This document shows positions 17,259 to 25,831 of a stretch of DNA of 64,000 nucleotides, one piece after another (positions within the stretch are counted from its first letter, which is position 1; every line of letters starts with the position of its first letter). The position numbers and the translations under genes are program-made. This DNA comes from Pseudomonas knackmussii B13 (GTDB taxonomy: Bacteria > Pseudomonadota > Gammaproteobacteria > Pseudomonadales > Pseudomonadaceae). The notes beneath the pieces are model-generated. The model searched no databases and was not told where the DNA came from. It worked only from the letters and a program-made list of their open reading frames with translations. The DNA lies in NCBI RefSeq assembly GCF_000689415.1, contig NZ_HG322950.1:4657501-4721500 (forward strand). Reading direction: 5' to 3'.

Positions 17259-18047
17259 TTACGCCGGTCGGGTCCCGGCCATGCGCGCGGTAATGGCTGC
17301 AGCAGCCTCCTTGAGCAGTTCCGCCGCGCGGCCCTGGGTCTCGGCGCGGAAGGCGCTGGCCGCGCCCACTACCGTCACCACGCCTGCGAGCTGTTCGCCC
17401 ACGGCGAATACCGGCGCCGACAGCGCGTTCACGCCCGGCATCAGCAGGCCATGCACATGGTGCAGGCCGGTCGCGCGGATCTCGGTCGTCTGCTTGTGCA
17501 GTTCGTCGTCGTCCAGTGCGCCGGGCATGCCTGCCTCCTCCGCACGCAACGGCGCGGTTTCGCCGTCCGGTAGGTAGGCGTTGAACACCAGGCCGGTGGA
17601 CGAACCCAGCAGCGGCAGCACCGAGCCCACGCGGGTGACGAGGGTCACGGCGCGCAGCGGCTGTTCGACCTGGACCACGGTCGGCCCCTTGTTACCCCAC
17701 ACGGCGAGGAAGCAGGTTTCGTTGAGTTCATCGCGCAGCGCGCTCAGGTGTGGCGTAGCGGCACGCACCACGTCGAGCCGACCGATGGCGGCGAGGCCAA
17801 CGAACAGCGCCTCCGGGCCGAGCGCGTAGTGGTTGGTGGCCGCGTCCTGCTCGGCGAAGCCGCTGGCGATCAGCGCCTGCAGGTAGCGGTGGACCTTGGC
17901 CGCGGGCATGCCGACGTGCTCGGCCAGGCGCGACAGCGAGGTCGCCGGGGCCAGGTCGGCGAGGCCCTTGAGTATGTCCGTGCCGACTTCGGCGGCCTGA
18001 ACTTTCTGGCGTTTCGGCGCGTCGCCGGTGTCCCTGGAGATGGCCAT
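17259..18047 (-). CDS. hmgR: IclR-family regulator of homogentisate catabolism (HmgR-like)
   Basis: A 262-residue regulator. The N-terminal winged helix-turn-helix (TSLSRLAEHVGMPAAKVHRYLQALI, ~35-60) leads to an IclR effector domain (~85-250) with ETCFLAVWGNKGPTVVQV and HHVHGLLMPGVNALSAPVF. It is divergent from hmgA with a 101-bp intergenic region that carries a perfect 7-bp-arm palindrome. In P. putida, HmgR represses hmgABC until homogentisate binds; position and family make this the same protein. The shared element upstream of maiA suggests it also controls maiA-hpd. Confidence 0.85.
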   Translation of the reverse strand: MAISRDTGDAPKRQKVQAAEVGTDILKGLADLAPATSLSRLAEHVGMPAAKVHRYLQALIASGFAEQDAATNHYALGPEALFVGLAAIGRLDVVRAATPHLSALRDELNETCFLAVWGNKGPTVVQVEQPLRAVTLVTRVGSVLPLLGSSTGLVFNAYLPDGETAPLRAEEAGMPGALDDDELHKQTTEIRATGLHHVHGLLMPGVNALSAPVFAVGEQLAGVVTVVGAASAFRAETQGRAAELLKEAAAAITARMAGTRPA

Positions 18048-18103
18048 GCAATCACTCGGTAGGCAATGGAGGCGCTGTTATAGCTTGACCCCTTTCCCGG
18101 TTC

Positions 18104-18139
18104 AAATTACGTTATTCGTAATTCGATTACAAAAACAAC
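18104..18139 (+). promoter_or_regulatory. Probable HmgR operator and promoter element of hmgA
   Basis: AATTACG (18105-18111) and CGTAATT (18117-18123) form a perfect palindrome around a five-base centre. It is followed by GATTAC and AAAACAAC in the same spacing as upstream of maiA (15071-15106). It ends 9 bases before the hmgA start codon. Confidence 0.65.
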
Positions 18140-18148
18140 GAGGTCGCC

Positions 18149-19435
18149 ATGCCCGTCGAATCCCTCACCTACCTGCCCGGCTTCAACAACCAGTTCAGCA
18201 GCGAGGCCATTCCCGGCGCCCTGCCCCACGGGCAGAACTCGCCGCAGCGGGTGCCTTTCGGCCTCTATGCCGAGCAACTCTCCGGCACCGCCTTCACCGT
18301 GCCGCGCAGCGAGGCCCGGCGCACCTGGCTGTACCGCATCCGCCCGTCCGCCGCGCACCCGCGCTTCGAGCGCCTGGCGCGGCAGATCCCCGGCCGCGAG
18401 ATCGGCCCGGTGAACCCCAACCGCCTGCGCTGGAACCCGCATGAAGTGCCGGCCGAGCCCACCGACTTCCTCGACGGCCTGCTGACCCTCGCCGCCACCG
18501 CCGATGCCGAGCAGGCCAGCGGCGTCAGCGTGCACCTGTACCGCGCCAACCGTTCGATGGACCGGGTGTTCTTCGACGCCGACGGCGAGCTGCTGATCGT
18601 CCCGCAACAAGGCCGCCTGCGCCTGGCCACCGAACTCGGGCTGCTCAACATCGAGCCCCTGGAAATCGCGGTAATCCCGCGCGGCATGAAGTTCCGCGTC
18701 AAACTGCTCGACGCCACGGCCAGCGGCTACATCTGCGAGAACCACGGCGCCGCGCTGCGCATCCCCGACCTCGGCCCGATCGGCAGCAACGGCCTGGCCA
18801 ACCCGCGCGACTTCCTCGCCCCGGTGGCGCACTACGAAGACATCGACGCCCCCGTGCAGCTGGTGCAGAAGTTCCTCGGCGAGCTCTGGGCCTGCGAACT
18901 GGACCACTCGCCGCTGGACGTAGTGGCCTGGCACGGCAACCACGTGCCCTACAAGTACGACCTGCGCCTGTTCAACACGATCGGCACGGTCAGCTACGAC
19001 CACCCGGACCCGTCGATCTTCACCGTGCTGACCTCGCCCAGCGACACCCACGGCATGGCCAACGTCGACTTCGTGATCTTCCCGCCGCGCTGGATGGTTG
19101 CCGAGAAGACCTTCCGTCCGCCGTGGTTCCACCGCAACCTGATGAACGAATTCATGGGCCTGCTGCTCGGCGCCTACGACGCCAAGGCCGACGGCTTCGC
19201 CCCGGGCGGCGCCTCGCTGCACAACTGCATGAGCGCCCACGGCCCGGACAACGCCAGCACCGTGCAGGCCATCGCCGTCGAGCTCGCGCCGCACAAGATC
19301 GAAAACACCATGGCCTTCATGTTCGAGACCGGCCGCGTGCTCCGCCCGAGCCGCTACGCTCTCGAGAGCCCGCAACTGCAGCGCGACTACGACGCCTGCT
19401 GGAGCGGCATGGCCAAGACCTTCCAGAGGAACTGA
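18149..19435 (+). CDS. hmgA: Homogentisate 1,2-dioxygenase
   Basis: A 428-residue non-haem iron dioxygenase that opens the homogentisate ring to maleylacetoacetate. Family signatures include LPGFNNQFSSEAIPGALPHGQ near the start and the iron-binding region with SPSDTHGMANVDFVIFPPRW, FRPPWFHRNLMNEFMG (His and Glu ligands) and LHNCMSAHGPD. Length is standard. The gene is divergent from hmgR and followed after five bases by fahA, so the two form an operon. Confidence 0.97.
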   Translation: MPVESLTYLPGFNNQFSSEAIPGALPHGQNSPQRVPFGLYAEQLSGTAFTVPRSEARRTWLYRIRPSAAHPRFERLARQIPGREIGPVNPNRLRWNPHEVPAEPTDFLDGLLTLAATADAEQASGVSVHLYRANRSMDRVFFDADGELLIVPQQGRLRLATELGLLNIEPLEIAVIPRGMKFRVKLLDATASGYICENHGAALRIPDLGPIGSNGLANPRDFLAPVAHYEDIDAPVQLVQKFLGELWACELDHSPLDVVAWHGNHVPYKYDLRLFNTIGTVSYDHPDPSIFTVLTSPSDTHGMANVDFVIFPPRWMVAEKTFRPPWFHRNLMNEFMGLLLGAYDAKADGFAPGGASLHNCMSAHGPDNASTVQAIAVELAPHKIENTMAFMFETGRVLRPSRYALESPQLQRDYDACWSGMAKTFQRN

Positions 19436-19440
19436 TCGAC

Positions 19441-20745
19441 ATGACCCAGGCAGACACCCGCAAGAGCTGGATCGCCTCCGCCAACGGCCACCCCGACTTC
19501 CCCCTGCAGAACCTGCCGCTGGGCGTGTTCAGCACGGCCGGCGGCACGCCGCGCGGCGGCGTGGCCATCGGCGAGCACATCTTCGACCTCAAGGTGGCAG
19601 CCGATGCCGGCTTGTTCACTGGAGAAGCCAAGCACGCCGCCGCAGCCGCCAGCGGCGCCAGCCTCAACGCCTTCTTCGCCCTGGGCGCCGGCCCCCGCCG
19701 CGCCTTGCGCGAACAGCTGCAGGCGATGCTCGCCGAAGGCAGCGAGCACCAGGTCGCGCTGGAAGTGATGGGCGACTCGCTGCTGCCGCTGCAGATCGAC
19801 TGCCAGCTGCAGCTGCCGGCGCAGGTGGGCGACTACACCGACTTCTACGTCGGCATCCACCACGCCAACAACGTCGGCCGGCTGTTCCGCCCGGACAACC
19901 CGCTGCTGCCCAACTACAAGCACGTGCCCATCGGCTACCACGGCCGCGCCTCCACCGTGGTCGCCTCCGGCTGCGAAGTGCGCCGTCCCAACGGCCAGAC
20001 CCTGGCGCCGGGCGCCGAGGCGCCGAGCTTCGGCCCGAGCAAGCGGCTGGACTACGAGCTGGAGCTGGGCATCTGGATCGGCCAGGGCAACGCCATGGGC
20101 GACGCCATCGCCATCGGTGCGGCCGAGCAGCACGTGGCCGGCTACTGCCTGCTCAACGACTGGTCGGCGCGCGACGTGCAGGCCTGGGAATACCAGCCGC
20201 TCGGCCCCTTCCTGGCGAAGAACTTCGCCACCAGCGTATCGCCCTGGGTGGTCACCGCCGAAGCCCTCGCACCCTTCCGCAAGGCCCAGCCGGCGCGCCC
20301 GGAAGGCGACCCCCAGCCGCTGCCCTACCTGATGGACGCCAACGACCAGGCCCACGGCGCCTTCGACATCCAGCTGGAAGTGCTGCTGCTGACCCCGGCC
20401 ATGCGCAAGCACGGCAGCGCGCCCGTGCGCCTGGCGCTGAGCAACACGCAGAACATGTACTGGACGGTGGCGCAGATGGTCGCGCACCACAGCGTCGGCG
20501 GCTGCAAGCTGCAACCGGGCGACCTGTTCGGCTCCGGCACCCTCTCCGGCCCGCAACCGGATGCGTTCGGCAGCCTGCTGGAGAGCACCTTCGGCGGCAA
20601 GCAGCCGATCGAGCTGCCCGGCGGCGAACAGCGCACCTTCCTGCAGGACGGCGACGAAGTGATCTTCCGCGCCTGGTGCGAGCGCGAAGGTTATCCGCGC
20701 ATCGGCTTCGGCGAATGCCGTGGAGTCATCCTGCCGGCGCGTTGA
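19441..20745 (+). CDS. fahA: Fumarylacetoacetase
   Basis: A 434-residue hydrolase that splits fumarylacetoacetate into fumarate and acetoacetate, the last step of the pathway. The N-terminal domain (~1-120) is followed by the FAH catalytic fold with YTDFYVGIHHANNVG (metal Asp and catalytic His), LDYELELGIWIGQGN (two metal Glu), LLNDWSARDVQAWEYQPLGP (metal Asp) and GSGTLSGP. It starts five bases after hmgA, so it is co-transcribed and probably translationally linked. Confidence 0.96.
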   Translation: MTQADTRKSWIASANGHPDFPLQNLPLGVFSTAGGTPRGGVAIGEHIFDLKVAADAGLFTGEAKHAAAAASGASLNAFFALGAGPRRALREQLQAMLAEGSEHQVALEVMGDSLLPLQIDCQLQLPAQVGDYTDFYVGIHHANNVGRLFRPDNPLLPNYKHVPIGYHGRASTVVASGCEVRRPNGQTLAPGAEAPSFGPSKRLDYELELGIWIGQGNAMGDAIAIGAAEQHVAGYCLLNDWSARDVQAWEYQPLGPFLAKNFATSVSPWVVTAEALAPFRKAQPARPEGDPQPLPYLMDANDQAHGAFDIQLEVLLLTPAMRKHGSAPVRLALSNTQNMYWTVAQMVAHHSVGGCKLQPGDLFGSGTLSGPQPDAFGSLLESTFGGKQPIELPGGEQRTFLQDGDEVIFRAWCEREGYPRIGFGECRGVILPAR

Positions 20746-20768
20746 AGCTCTGCCCGGCATTGCTTTTC

Positions 20769-20834
20769 GTAGGAGCGAGCTTGCTCGCGAACAGCCCCGC
20801 TGCGGAGTCGGTTCGCGAGCAAGCTCGCTCCTAC
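20769..20834. repeat. Paired REP element (BIME)
   Basis: The unit 20769-20792 (gtaggagcgagcttgctcgc then gaac) has its exact inverse at 20811-20834. It lies between convergent fahA and copD. Confidence 0.9.
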
Positions 20835-20844
20835 AAGAGCATTT

Positions 20845-21705
20845 CTACCCCGCCGGGGACAGCGTCCCCAAAAGCGAAACCGCCGCCACCGCGGCCACCC
20901 CGCACGCCCACTCCAGCAACACGCTGCGCCGCAGCGCCAGCAGGTGGCGTTCACGGAAGGCCAGCGCCACGCGGTTGAGCAGCGCCAGGGCAAGCATGCC
21001 CGCCACCAGCAGCAGCTTGAGGGTCAGCACTCGGCCGAAGGTCGAGGTGCGCGGGTCCGGCCATTGCCCGACCAGCGCCCAGACGTTGACCAGCCCGCTC
21101 GCCGCTACGCCCGCCACCAGCAGATAACCGACACCGCTGAAGCGTCGCAGTGCCTCGGCATGGGTCGAGTCCGGCGCGCGATACAGCAGTGCCGCGAGCA
21201 ACAGCAAGCCGCCGAGCCAGGCGCCGGCGCAGAGCAGGTGCAATCCCTGGTTGAACATCAGGCCGATGCCGGCCCAACCATCGAGCATGGCGCCGTGGCC
21301 GACCGGGGCAAGGCTCGCCAGCAGCGCGCCGCCAAGCAGCGGACGCAGCGGGTTGTCCGCCGACAGCGGCAGGCACAGCGCGACGAGCAGCGCGGCGTTG
21401 GCCGCCAGGTGCCAGGTCCACACCTGGCCGAAGAAGGTTTCCCGCAGCACCAGGCCAAGCGTCGACGGATCGAGCATGGCGGACCAGTCGCCCGCCATGC
21501 TCGCTGCCACCAGGCCCAGCCAGGCCAGCCCGCTGAACAGCGCCAGCAAGGCAGCAGGGCGTTGCCAGCCGAGCAGGCGTCCGTCCAGCGCCGCCAGAAC
21601 GGCGGGCTCCTGGCGACGCAGCACGGCGCGGAACAGCGAGACGCCGAACAGCGTCAGCGCCAAAGTCAGGTGCAGGAAGCGACAGAAGACCAGGGCGTCA
21701 TCCAT
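20845..21705 (-). CDS. copD: Copper resistance protein CopD, inner-membrane
   Basis: A 286-residue membrane protein with about eight helices and the CopD signature: HLTLALTLFGVSLFRAVL at the N-terminus, conserved His in VWTWHLAANA, GHGAMLDG and HLLCAGAWLGGLLLLAALL, and LTLKLLLVAGMLALALLNR. It is thought to move copper across the inner membrane in concert with periplasmic CopC. It is downstream of copC on the same strand with a 30-bp gap, so the two form an operon. copA and copB are absent here, which suggests copper supply or uptake rather than full resistance. Confidence 0.88.
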   Translation of the reverse strand: MDDALVFCRFLHLTLALTLFGVSLFRAVLRRQEPAVLAALDGRLLGWQRPAALLALFSGLAWLGLVAASMAGDWSAMLDPSTLGLVLRETFFGQVWTWHLAANAALLVALCLPLSADNPLRPLLGGALLASLAPVGHGAMLDGWAGIGLMFNQGLHLLCAGAWLGGLLLLAALLYRAPDSTHAEALRRFSGVGYLLVAGVAASGLVNVWALVGQWPDPRTSTFGRVLTLKLLLVAGMLALALLNRVALAFRERHLLALRRSVLLEWACGVAAVAAVSLLGTLSPAG

Positions 21706-21735
21706 GGCGGCTGCGCTCCGCCACGACAGCGAGGA

Positions 21736-22101
21736 TCAAGGTGCGACCTTGAAGCCGTAATGGCCCTCGCTCTTGTGCGTGTCCACCGACACCGCGTGCC
21801 ACTCCACCGAATAGCCGCCGGCCGGCAGCGGCTGGTCGAAGGTCACCACCAGCACCTTGGCGTTGCCCGCCTCGGTAGCGAGGCCGGCAACCTTGACCGG
21901 CTGGCCGTCGGCGCCCTTGACCAAGACCTTGGTGAACTTCGCCTCGACACCTTCGGAGAAGGTCAGGCGCAGCTCCTTGGGCACGCTGGCGGTGCTGTCG
22001 GCCGCCGGGACTTCCGTCTTCAGGTGGGCATGGGCGAACACTACCGGAGCATTCAGCACGGCGAGCAGGCTGAGGGTGGCGAGCAGGGAGGATTTGCGCA
22101 T
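21736..22101 (-). CDS. copC: Periplasmic copper-binding protein CopC
   Basis: A 121-residue protein with a signal peptide cleaved after VFA, so the mature protein starts with HAHLKTEVPA. The N-terminal His and a downstream His are the Cu(II) site of CopC. The C-terminal part shows EWHAVSVDTHKSEGHYGFKV, with further copper His. The Met-rich Cu(I) loop of plasmid CopC is missing, as in many chromosomal Cu(II)-only forms. The start is set by the signal peptide. It precedes copD in an operon. Confidence 0.9.
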   Translation of the reverse strand: MRKSSLLATLSLLAVLNAPVVFAHAHLKTEVPAADSTASVPKELRLTFSEGVEAKFTKVLVKGADGQPVKVAGLATEAGNAKVLVVTFDQPLPAGGYSVEWHAVSVDTHKSEGHYGFKVAP

Positions 22102-22164
22102 GACGGGGCCTCGGCAGGAAAAAGTCGGCCGCGAGCTTACCAGCCCAGGTGCGCTCCGGGCATT

Positions 22165-22269
22165 CGTAGGATGGCGTTGAGCGAAGCGAAACCCATGCGG
22201 ACCGAAGGTGGGTGCTCTGCAGTTCCCCCCCGTCACAGCATGGGGTTCGCAGGCTCCCCCCATCCTACG
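22165..22269. repeat. Imperfect inverted repeat of the gtaggatgg type
   Basis: Ends CGTAGGATGG (22165) and CCATCCTACG (to 22269) are exact inverses. Inner GCGAAACCCATGC (22187) pairs with GCATGGGGTTCGC (22238-22250), one mismatch. It is a dispersed-repeat-type insertion upstream of copC. Confidence 0.75.
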
Positions 22270-22278
22270 TTCCCCTCC

Positions 22279-22304
22279 GTCATCCCCGCGAACGCGGGGA
22301 CCCA
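22279..22304. repeat. 26-bp palindromic repeat, copy 2
   Basis: Exact reverse complement of 8078-8103. It lies at the 3' end of the SDR gene, next to the gtaggatgg repeat. Confidence 0.8.
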
Positions 22305-22309
22305 GCCCT

Positions 22310-23173
22310 TCAGCCCTGCAGGCGTTGAACGTCACCCGGATCGATGGAAGCGCCGGCGCCCAGCTCCTCGCGCTGCTTCGCCAGGCGCGCGCCTTCCTGG
22401 GCGGTCAGGGCGAAGAGTTTCTCCGCGTCGGCCTGGCGCAGCTGCAGCGCCAGCTTCTCCATGCCTTCGGCGACCACGATGTCGTGCTGCCGCGCGGCGA
22501 GGCCGGCGAGGATGGTCTGCGCGGCGACCGCCGGGTCGATGCCGTTGTCGATGTTGGTGTCGGAGCGGCCGCGCTGCGAGCCGTTGCCCTCCAGCGAGTT
22601 CTGTGCAATGGCGGTGCGCACCGAGCCCGGCAGGATCACGCTGACGCCGATGCCGTAGGCCGCCTCCACTTCCGCGCGCAGCGCCTCGAAGTAGCCAACC
22701 ACCGCATGCTTGGCGCCGCAGTAGCCGGTGCGCAGCGGCGCGCCGACCTTGCCGGCCACCGAGCTGACCACCGCGAGCTGGCCACCGCCCTGCTCCACCA
22801 GGCGCGGCAGCAGCGCCTGGGTCAGGGCCACGGGCGCGAGGTAATCGACTTCCATCAGCTGGCGATAGACCGCGAGATCGGTGTCCAGCGCCAGGCTGCG
22901 CTGGCTCACGCCGGCGTTGTTCACCAGCAGGTCGATGCGCCCGCGCCAGGCCCAGGCCTGCTCGACCAGCGCCGGCAGGCGCGCATAGTCGGTGCTCTCG
23001 AAGGGCAGCACGAAAGTGCGCTGCGGGGCACGCTCGGCGAGGGCCTGCAGGGCCTCGACGCGACGACCGGAGAGGATCACCTCGGCCCCCTGTTCCAGCA
23101 GCGCCAGTGCCAACGCCTCGCCGATACCCGACGAAGCCCCGGTGATCCAGACAACCTTGGCGGCATGACTCAT
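22310..23173 (-). CDS. Short-chain dehydrogenase/reductase
   Basis: A 287-residue classical SDR. It shows WITGASSGIGEALA (cofactor site TGxxxGIG), LVNNAGVSQ, a catalytic Ser in AVVSSVAGKVG, and YCGAKHA (YxxxK). The Arg after the first strand (SGRRVEAL) suggests NADP(H) preference. The ~35-residue C-terminal extension is charged and helical. The substrate is unknown. It is divergent from a Crp/Fnr-type regulator 168 bp away, which may control it. Confidence 0.9.
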   Translation of the reverse strand: MSHAAKVVWITGASSGIGEALALALLEQGAEVILSGRRVEALQALAERAPQRTFVLPFESTDYARLPALVEQAWAWRGRIDLLVNNAGVSQRSLALDTDLAVYRQLMEVDYLAPVALTQALLPRLVEQGGGQLAVVSSVAGKVGAPLRTGYCGAKHAVVGYFEALRAEVEAAYGIGVSVILPGSVRTAIAQNSLEGNGSQRGRSDTNIDNGIDPAVAAQTILAGLAARQHDIVVAEGMEKLALQLRQADAEKLFALTAQEGARLAKQREELGAGASIDPGDVQRLQG

Positions 23174-23341
23174 CTTGTTGTTCTCCTAGGCCGGGCGGGC
23201 ACACGGGCGGCCCGCGGTGTCACGCAGGCTAGGCCGGCATGCCGCGCGAAACTGCCTGAAACCCGACAATTGCGTCGCCCTTGCGCCGCTCGGGCGAGGC
23301 GGTCAAAGTGCTGCGATTCCCTGCCCGATCCCGCCCCTCCC

Positions 23342-24031
23342 ATGAGCGATCTCGACCCGCTGCTGCAGCAACTCTGCGCCAATTCCTGGTTCGCCGGCCT
23401 GTCCCCGGCCGTGCGCCAGACGCTGGCCAGCGAGGGCCACCGGCAGCGCCTGCACGCCGGCGAATACGTGTTCCGCCAGGGCGACCGCGGCGGGCATTTC
23501 CTCACCCTGCTGCGCGGTTCGCTGAAGGCCTCGACCCTGCGCGAGGACGGCAAGGAAGCGATACTCGCCGTGCTCGAACCGGGCCACTGGTTCGGCGAGG
23601 CCTCCATGCTCGACGGCCTGCCGCGCAGCCACGACGTGATGGCCACGCGCGACAGCGAGGTGCTCGGCATCGACCAGGCGACCTTCGACCGGCTGATGCT
23701 CGACAACGGCTTCGCCCGCGCCATCTGCGTGCTGCAGGCGCAGCACACGCGGCTGGTCTATCGCCTGCTGGAAGACAGCATGCTGCGCTCCACTCGTGCA
23801 CGCATCGTCAGCCGCCTGGAGCAACTCGCGCGCGGCGACGGCAGCCTCGACGGCGCGCAACGCAACACCGTGCGCATCAGCCAGGACCAACTGGCGATGA
23901 TGCTCGGCATCAGCCGCCAGACGCTTTCCCTGGAGCTTCGCGAACTGGTCGGCGCCGGCGCCCTGGAGCTGGGCTACCGGCAGCTGCGCATCCTCTCGCT
24001 GGAGAAACTGAGGGCGCTGGCGCAGGAGTGA
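23342..24031 (+). CDS. Crp/Fnr-family transcriptional regulator
   Basis: A 229-residue regulator. The cyclic-nucleotide-binding-type beta roll (~20-135, with LHAGEYVFRQGD and LEPGHWFGEASMLDG) leads through the long dimer helix to a winged helix-turn-helix (RISQDQLAMMLGISRQTLSLELREL, ~175-200). There is no cluster of N-terminal cysteines, so it is not an Fnr-type oxygen sensor. The pocket lacks the full cAMP signature, so the ligand is unknown. It is divergent from the SDR gene. Confidence 0.9.
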   Translation: MSDLDPLLQQLCANSWFAGLSPAVRQTLASEGHRQRLHAGEYVFRQGDRGGHFLTLLRGSLKASTLREDGKEAILAVLEPGHWFGEASMLDGLPRSHDVMATRDSEVLGIDQATFDRLMLDNGFARAICVLQAQHTRLVYRLLEDSMLRSTRARIVSRLEQLARGDGSLDGAQRNTVRISQDQLAMMLGISRQTLSLELRELVGAGALELGYRQLRILSLEKLRALAQE

Positions 24032-24053
24032 TGGCGTTGCCGGTCGCCCCAAG

Positions 24054-24119
24054 GTTCGCGAGCAAGCTCGCTCCTACGAAGAGCCGGCTTCACCTGTAGG
24101 AGCGAGCTTGCTCGCGAAC
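24054..24119. repeat. Paired REP element (BIME)
   Basis: The unit at 24054-24077 (gttcgcgagcaagctcgctc then ctac) has its inverse at 24096-24119. It lies between the convergent Crp-like and sigma-factor genes. Confidence 0.9.
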
Positions 24120-24123
24120 CGCC

Positions 24124-25371
24124 TCAGTCCAGCTCGCGCAGACGCTGTTCGAGAAAGCGCTGCTCCGGCTCCAGGCGAGTCAGCGCCAAGGCTCGCTCGT
24201 ACGCCGCGCGCGCCTCGCCGTTGCGCCCCAGCCGGCGGCAGAAGTCGGCGCGGGTGGCGTGGGCCAGGTGGTAGTCGGCCAGCTCGCCGCTGGCGAGGAT
24301 CGCGTCCACCGCCGCCAGGCCCGCCTCGGGACCGTCGCGCATGGCCAGGGCCACCGAACGATTGAGCGCCACCACCGGCGAGGGCTGCATCCGCAGCAGC
24401 GCGTCGTACAACTCGACCATGCTCGCCCAGTCGGTGCTCGGCAGATCGGCAGCCTCGGCGTGCAGCGCAGCCAGCGCCGCCTGTAGCGTGTAGGGGCCGA
24501 ACCGGCGGCTGGCCATGGCCTGGCCGATCAGCAGGCGACCCTCGGCGATCAGCGCGCGATCCCATAACGAGCGGTCCTGGTGCTCCAGCAGTACCAGTTC
24601 GCCCTGCGCATCGGTGCGCGCGGCGCGCCGTGATTCCTGCAGCAGCATCAGCGCCAGCAGCCCCATCACTTCCGGCTCAGGCAGCAGTTCGAGCAGTTGC
24701 CGCCCCAGGCGGATGGCTTCGGCCGACAGGTCGCCCCGAGTGAGCGATTCGCCGCTGGAGGCCGCATAGCCCTCGTTGAACACCAGGTACATCACGCGCA
24801 ATACGCTGGCCAGGCGCTGCGGCAGCTCGGTCGGCTCCGGCACCTGGTAGGGGATGCGCGCGTCGCGGATCTTCTGCTTGGCGCGGACGATGCGCTGGGC
24901 GATGGTCGCCGGCTGCGCGAGGAAGGCGCGGGCGATCTCCTCGGTGCGCAGGTCGCAGACCTCGCGCAAGGTCAGCGCCACCTGCGCATCGGCGGCCAGC
25001 GCCGGGTGGCAGCAGGTGAACACCAGGCGCAGGCGGTCGTCTTCCAGGCCTTCGTACTCCTCGGTTTCTTCCTCGGCGTCCAGCTCCAGTTGCTGGGCGA
25101 TCTGCTCCAGCGAGGCGTTGAAGCGGGCCCGCCGACGCAGATGGTCGATGGCCTTGAAGCGCCCGGCGGACACCAGCCAGGCGCGCGGATTTTGCGGCAC
25201 GCCATCGCGCCGCCACTGCTCCACGGCGGCGGCGAAGGCGTCGTGAAGCGCTTCCTCGGCGCGGTCGAAATCGCCGAGCAGGCGGATCAGCGTGGCCAGC
25301 ACCCGCCGCGAGTCGCGCCGGTAGATCGCATCCACCTGGTCGCGCAGCGGGCGCGGCTCGTAGTCATGCAT
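24124..25371 (-). CDS. ECF42-type RNA polymerase sigma factor
   Basis: A 415-residue sigma-70-family protein, twice the usual ECF length. Region 2 is near residues 10-80 (RLLGDFDRAEEALHDAF, NPRAWLVSAGRFKAIDHLRR) and region 4 near 125-180 (ALTLREVCDLRTEEIARAFL). A ~230-residue TPR-like C-terminal extension with HRFGPYTLQAALAALHA-like repeats (here RRFGPYTLQAALAALHAEA) is the mark of group ECF42. These lack an anti-sigma factor; the extension is needed for activity and DGPF-domain proteins are their constant neighbours, as here. It is the last gene of the 24124-27199 operon, 9 bp after the SnoaL-like gene. Confidence 0.9.
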   Translation of the reverse strand: MHDYEPRPLRDQVDAIYRRDSRRVLATLIRLLGDFDRAEEALHDAFAAAVEQWRRDGVPQNPRAWLVSAGRFKAIDHLRRRARFNASLEQIAQQLELDAEEETEEYEGLEDDRLRLVFTCCHPALAADAQVALTLREVCDLRTEEIARAFLAQPATIAQRIVRAKQKIRDARIPYQVPEPTELPQRLASVLRVMYLVFNEGYAASSGESLTRGDLSAEAIRLGRQLLELLPEPEVMGLLALMLLQESRRAARTDAQGELVLLEHQDRSLWDRALIAEGRLLIGQAMASRRFGPYTLQAALAALHAEAADLPSTDWASMVELYDALLRMQPSPVVALNRSVALAMRDGPEAGLAAVDAILASGELADYHLAHATRADFCRRLGRNGEARAAYERALALTRLEPEQRFLEQRLRELD

Positions 25372-25380
25372 GCGAACGAC

Positions 25381-25809
25381 TCACGGCTTGGCGTCGAACA
25401 GTGGTTGTCCGCTCTGCATGTCGAAGGGAATGGAGAAATGCTCGTGGACGATCCGCCACTCCCCCGCCGTCCGCCGCAGACCGAAGCTGACACGCACCCA
25501 GGACGCCTTCTCCACGCCCTGTTCATCCTTGCCGCCGCAATACGCGAGGTAGTGGCCGAAGGCGATATCGCCGCCCTGCTCGACCGCCAATTGATGGCGC
25601 TCGAACACGCCCTGCTGGCAGGCGTTCAGCGAAGCGCGCCATTGCTCCGCGTAGGCCTCGATGCCGACGAACTGCAGCTTCGCCACCGCATCGAAGGCCA
25701 GCACGTCGCTGCTGTAGTGGCTGACGATACGCTCGAGATCGGCGGCCTTCACCGCCTCCAGCCAGCCGTCCAGCAGGCGCTGGATGGCCGGGTCGATGGA
25801 ACTTTGCAT
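25381..25809 (-). CDS. SnoaL-like / NTF2-fold protein
   Basis: A 142-residue protein of the NTF2-like superfamily (SnoaL/DUF4440 group): a helical start (AIQRLLDGWLEAVKAADLERIVSHYSSDV) followed by strands with ASWVRVSFGLRR and GEWRIVHEHFSIPF. It is often a small ligand-binding protein or isomerase. The start at 25809 is set by homology-like N-terminal content; an upstream extension in frame would be unconserved. It is the fourth gene of the ECF42 operon, between DUF899 and the sigma factor. Its role in that operon is unknown. Confidence 0.78.
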   Translation of the reverse strand: MQSSIDPAIQRLLDGWLEAVKAADLERIVSHYSSDVLAFDAVAKLQFVGIEAYAEQWRASLNACQQGVFERHQLAVEQGGDIAFGHYLAYCGGKDEQGVEKASWVRVSFGLRRTAGEWRIVHEHFSIPFDMQSGQPLFDAKP

Positions 25810-25831
25810 GGGGGTTCCCTCCGTGCTCGGT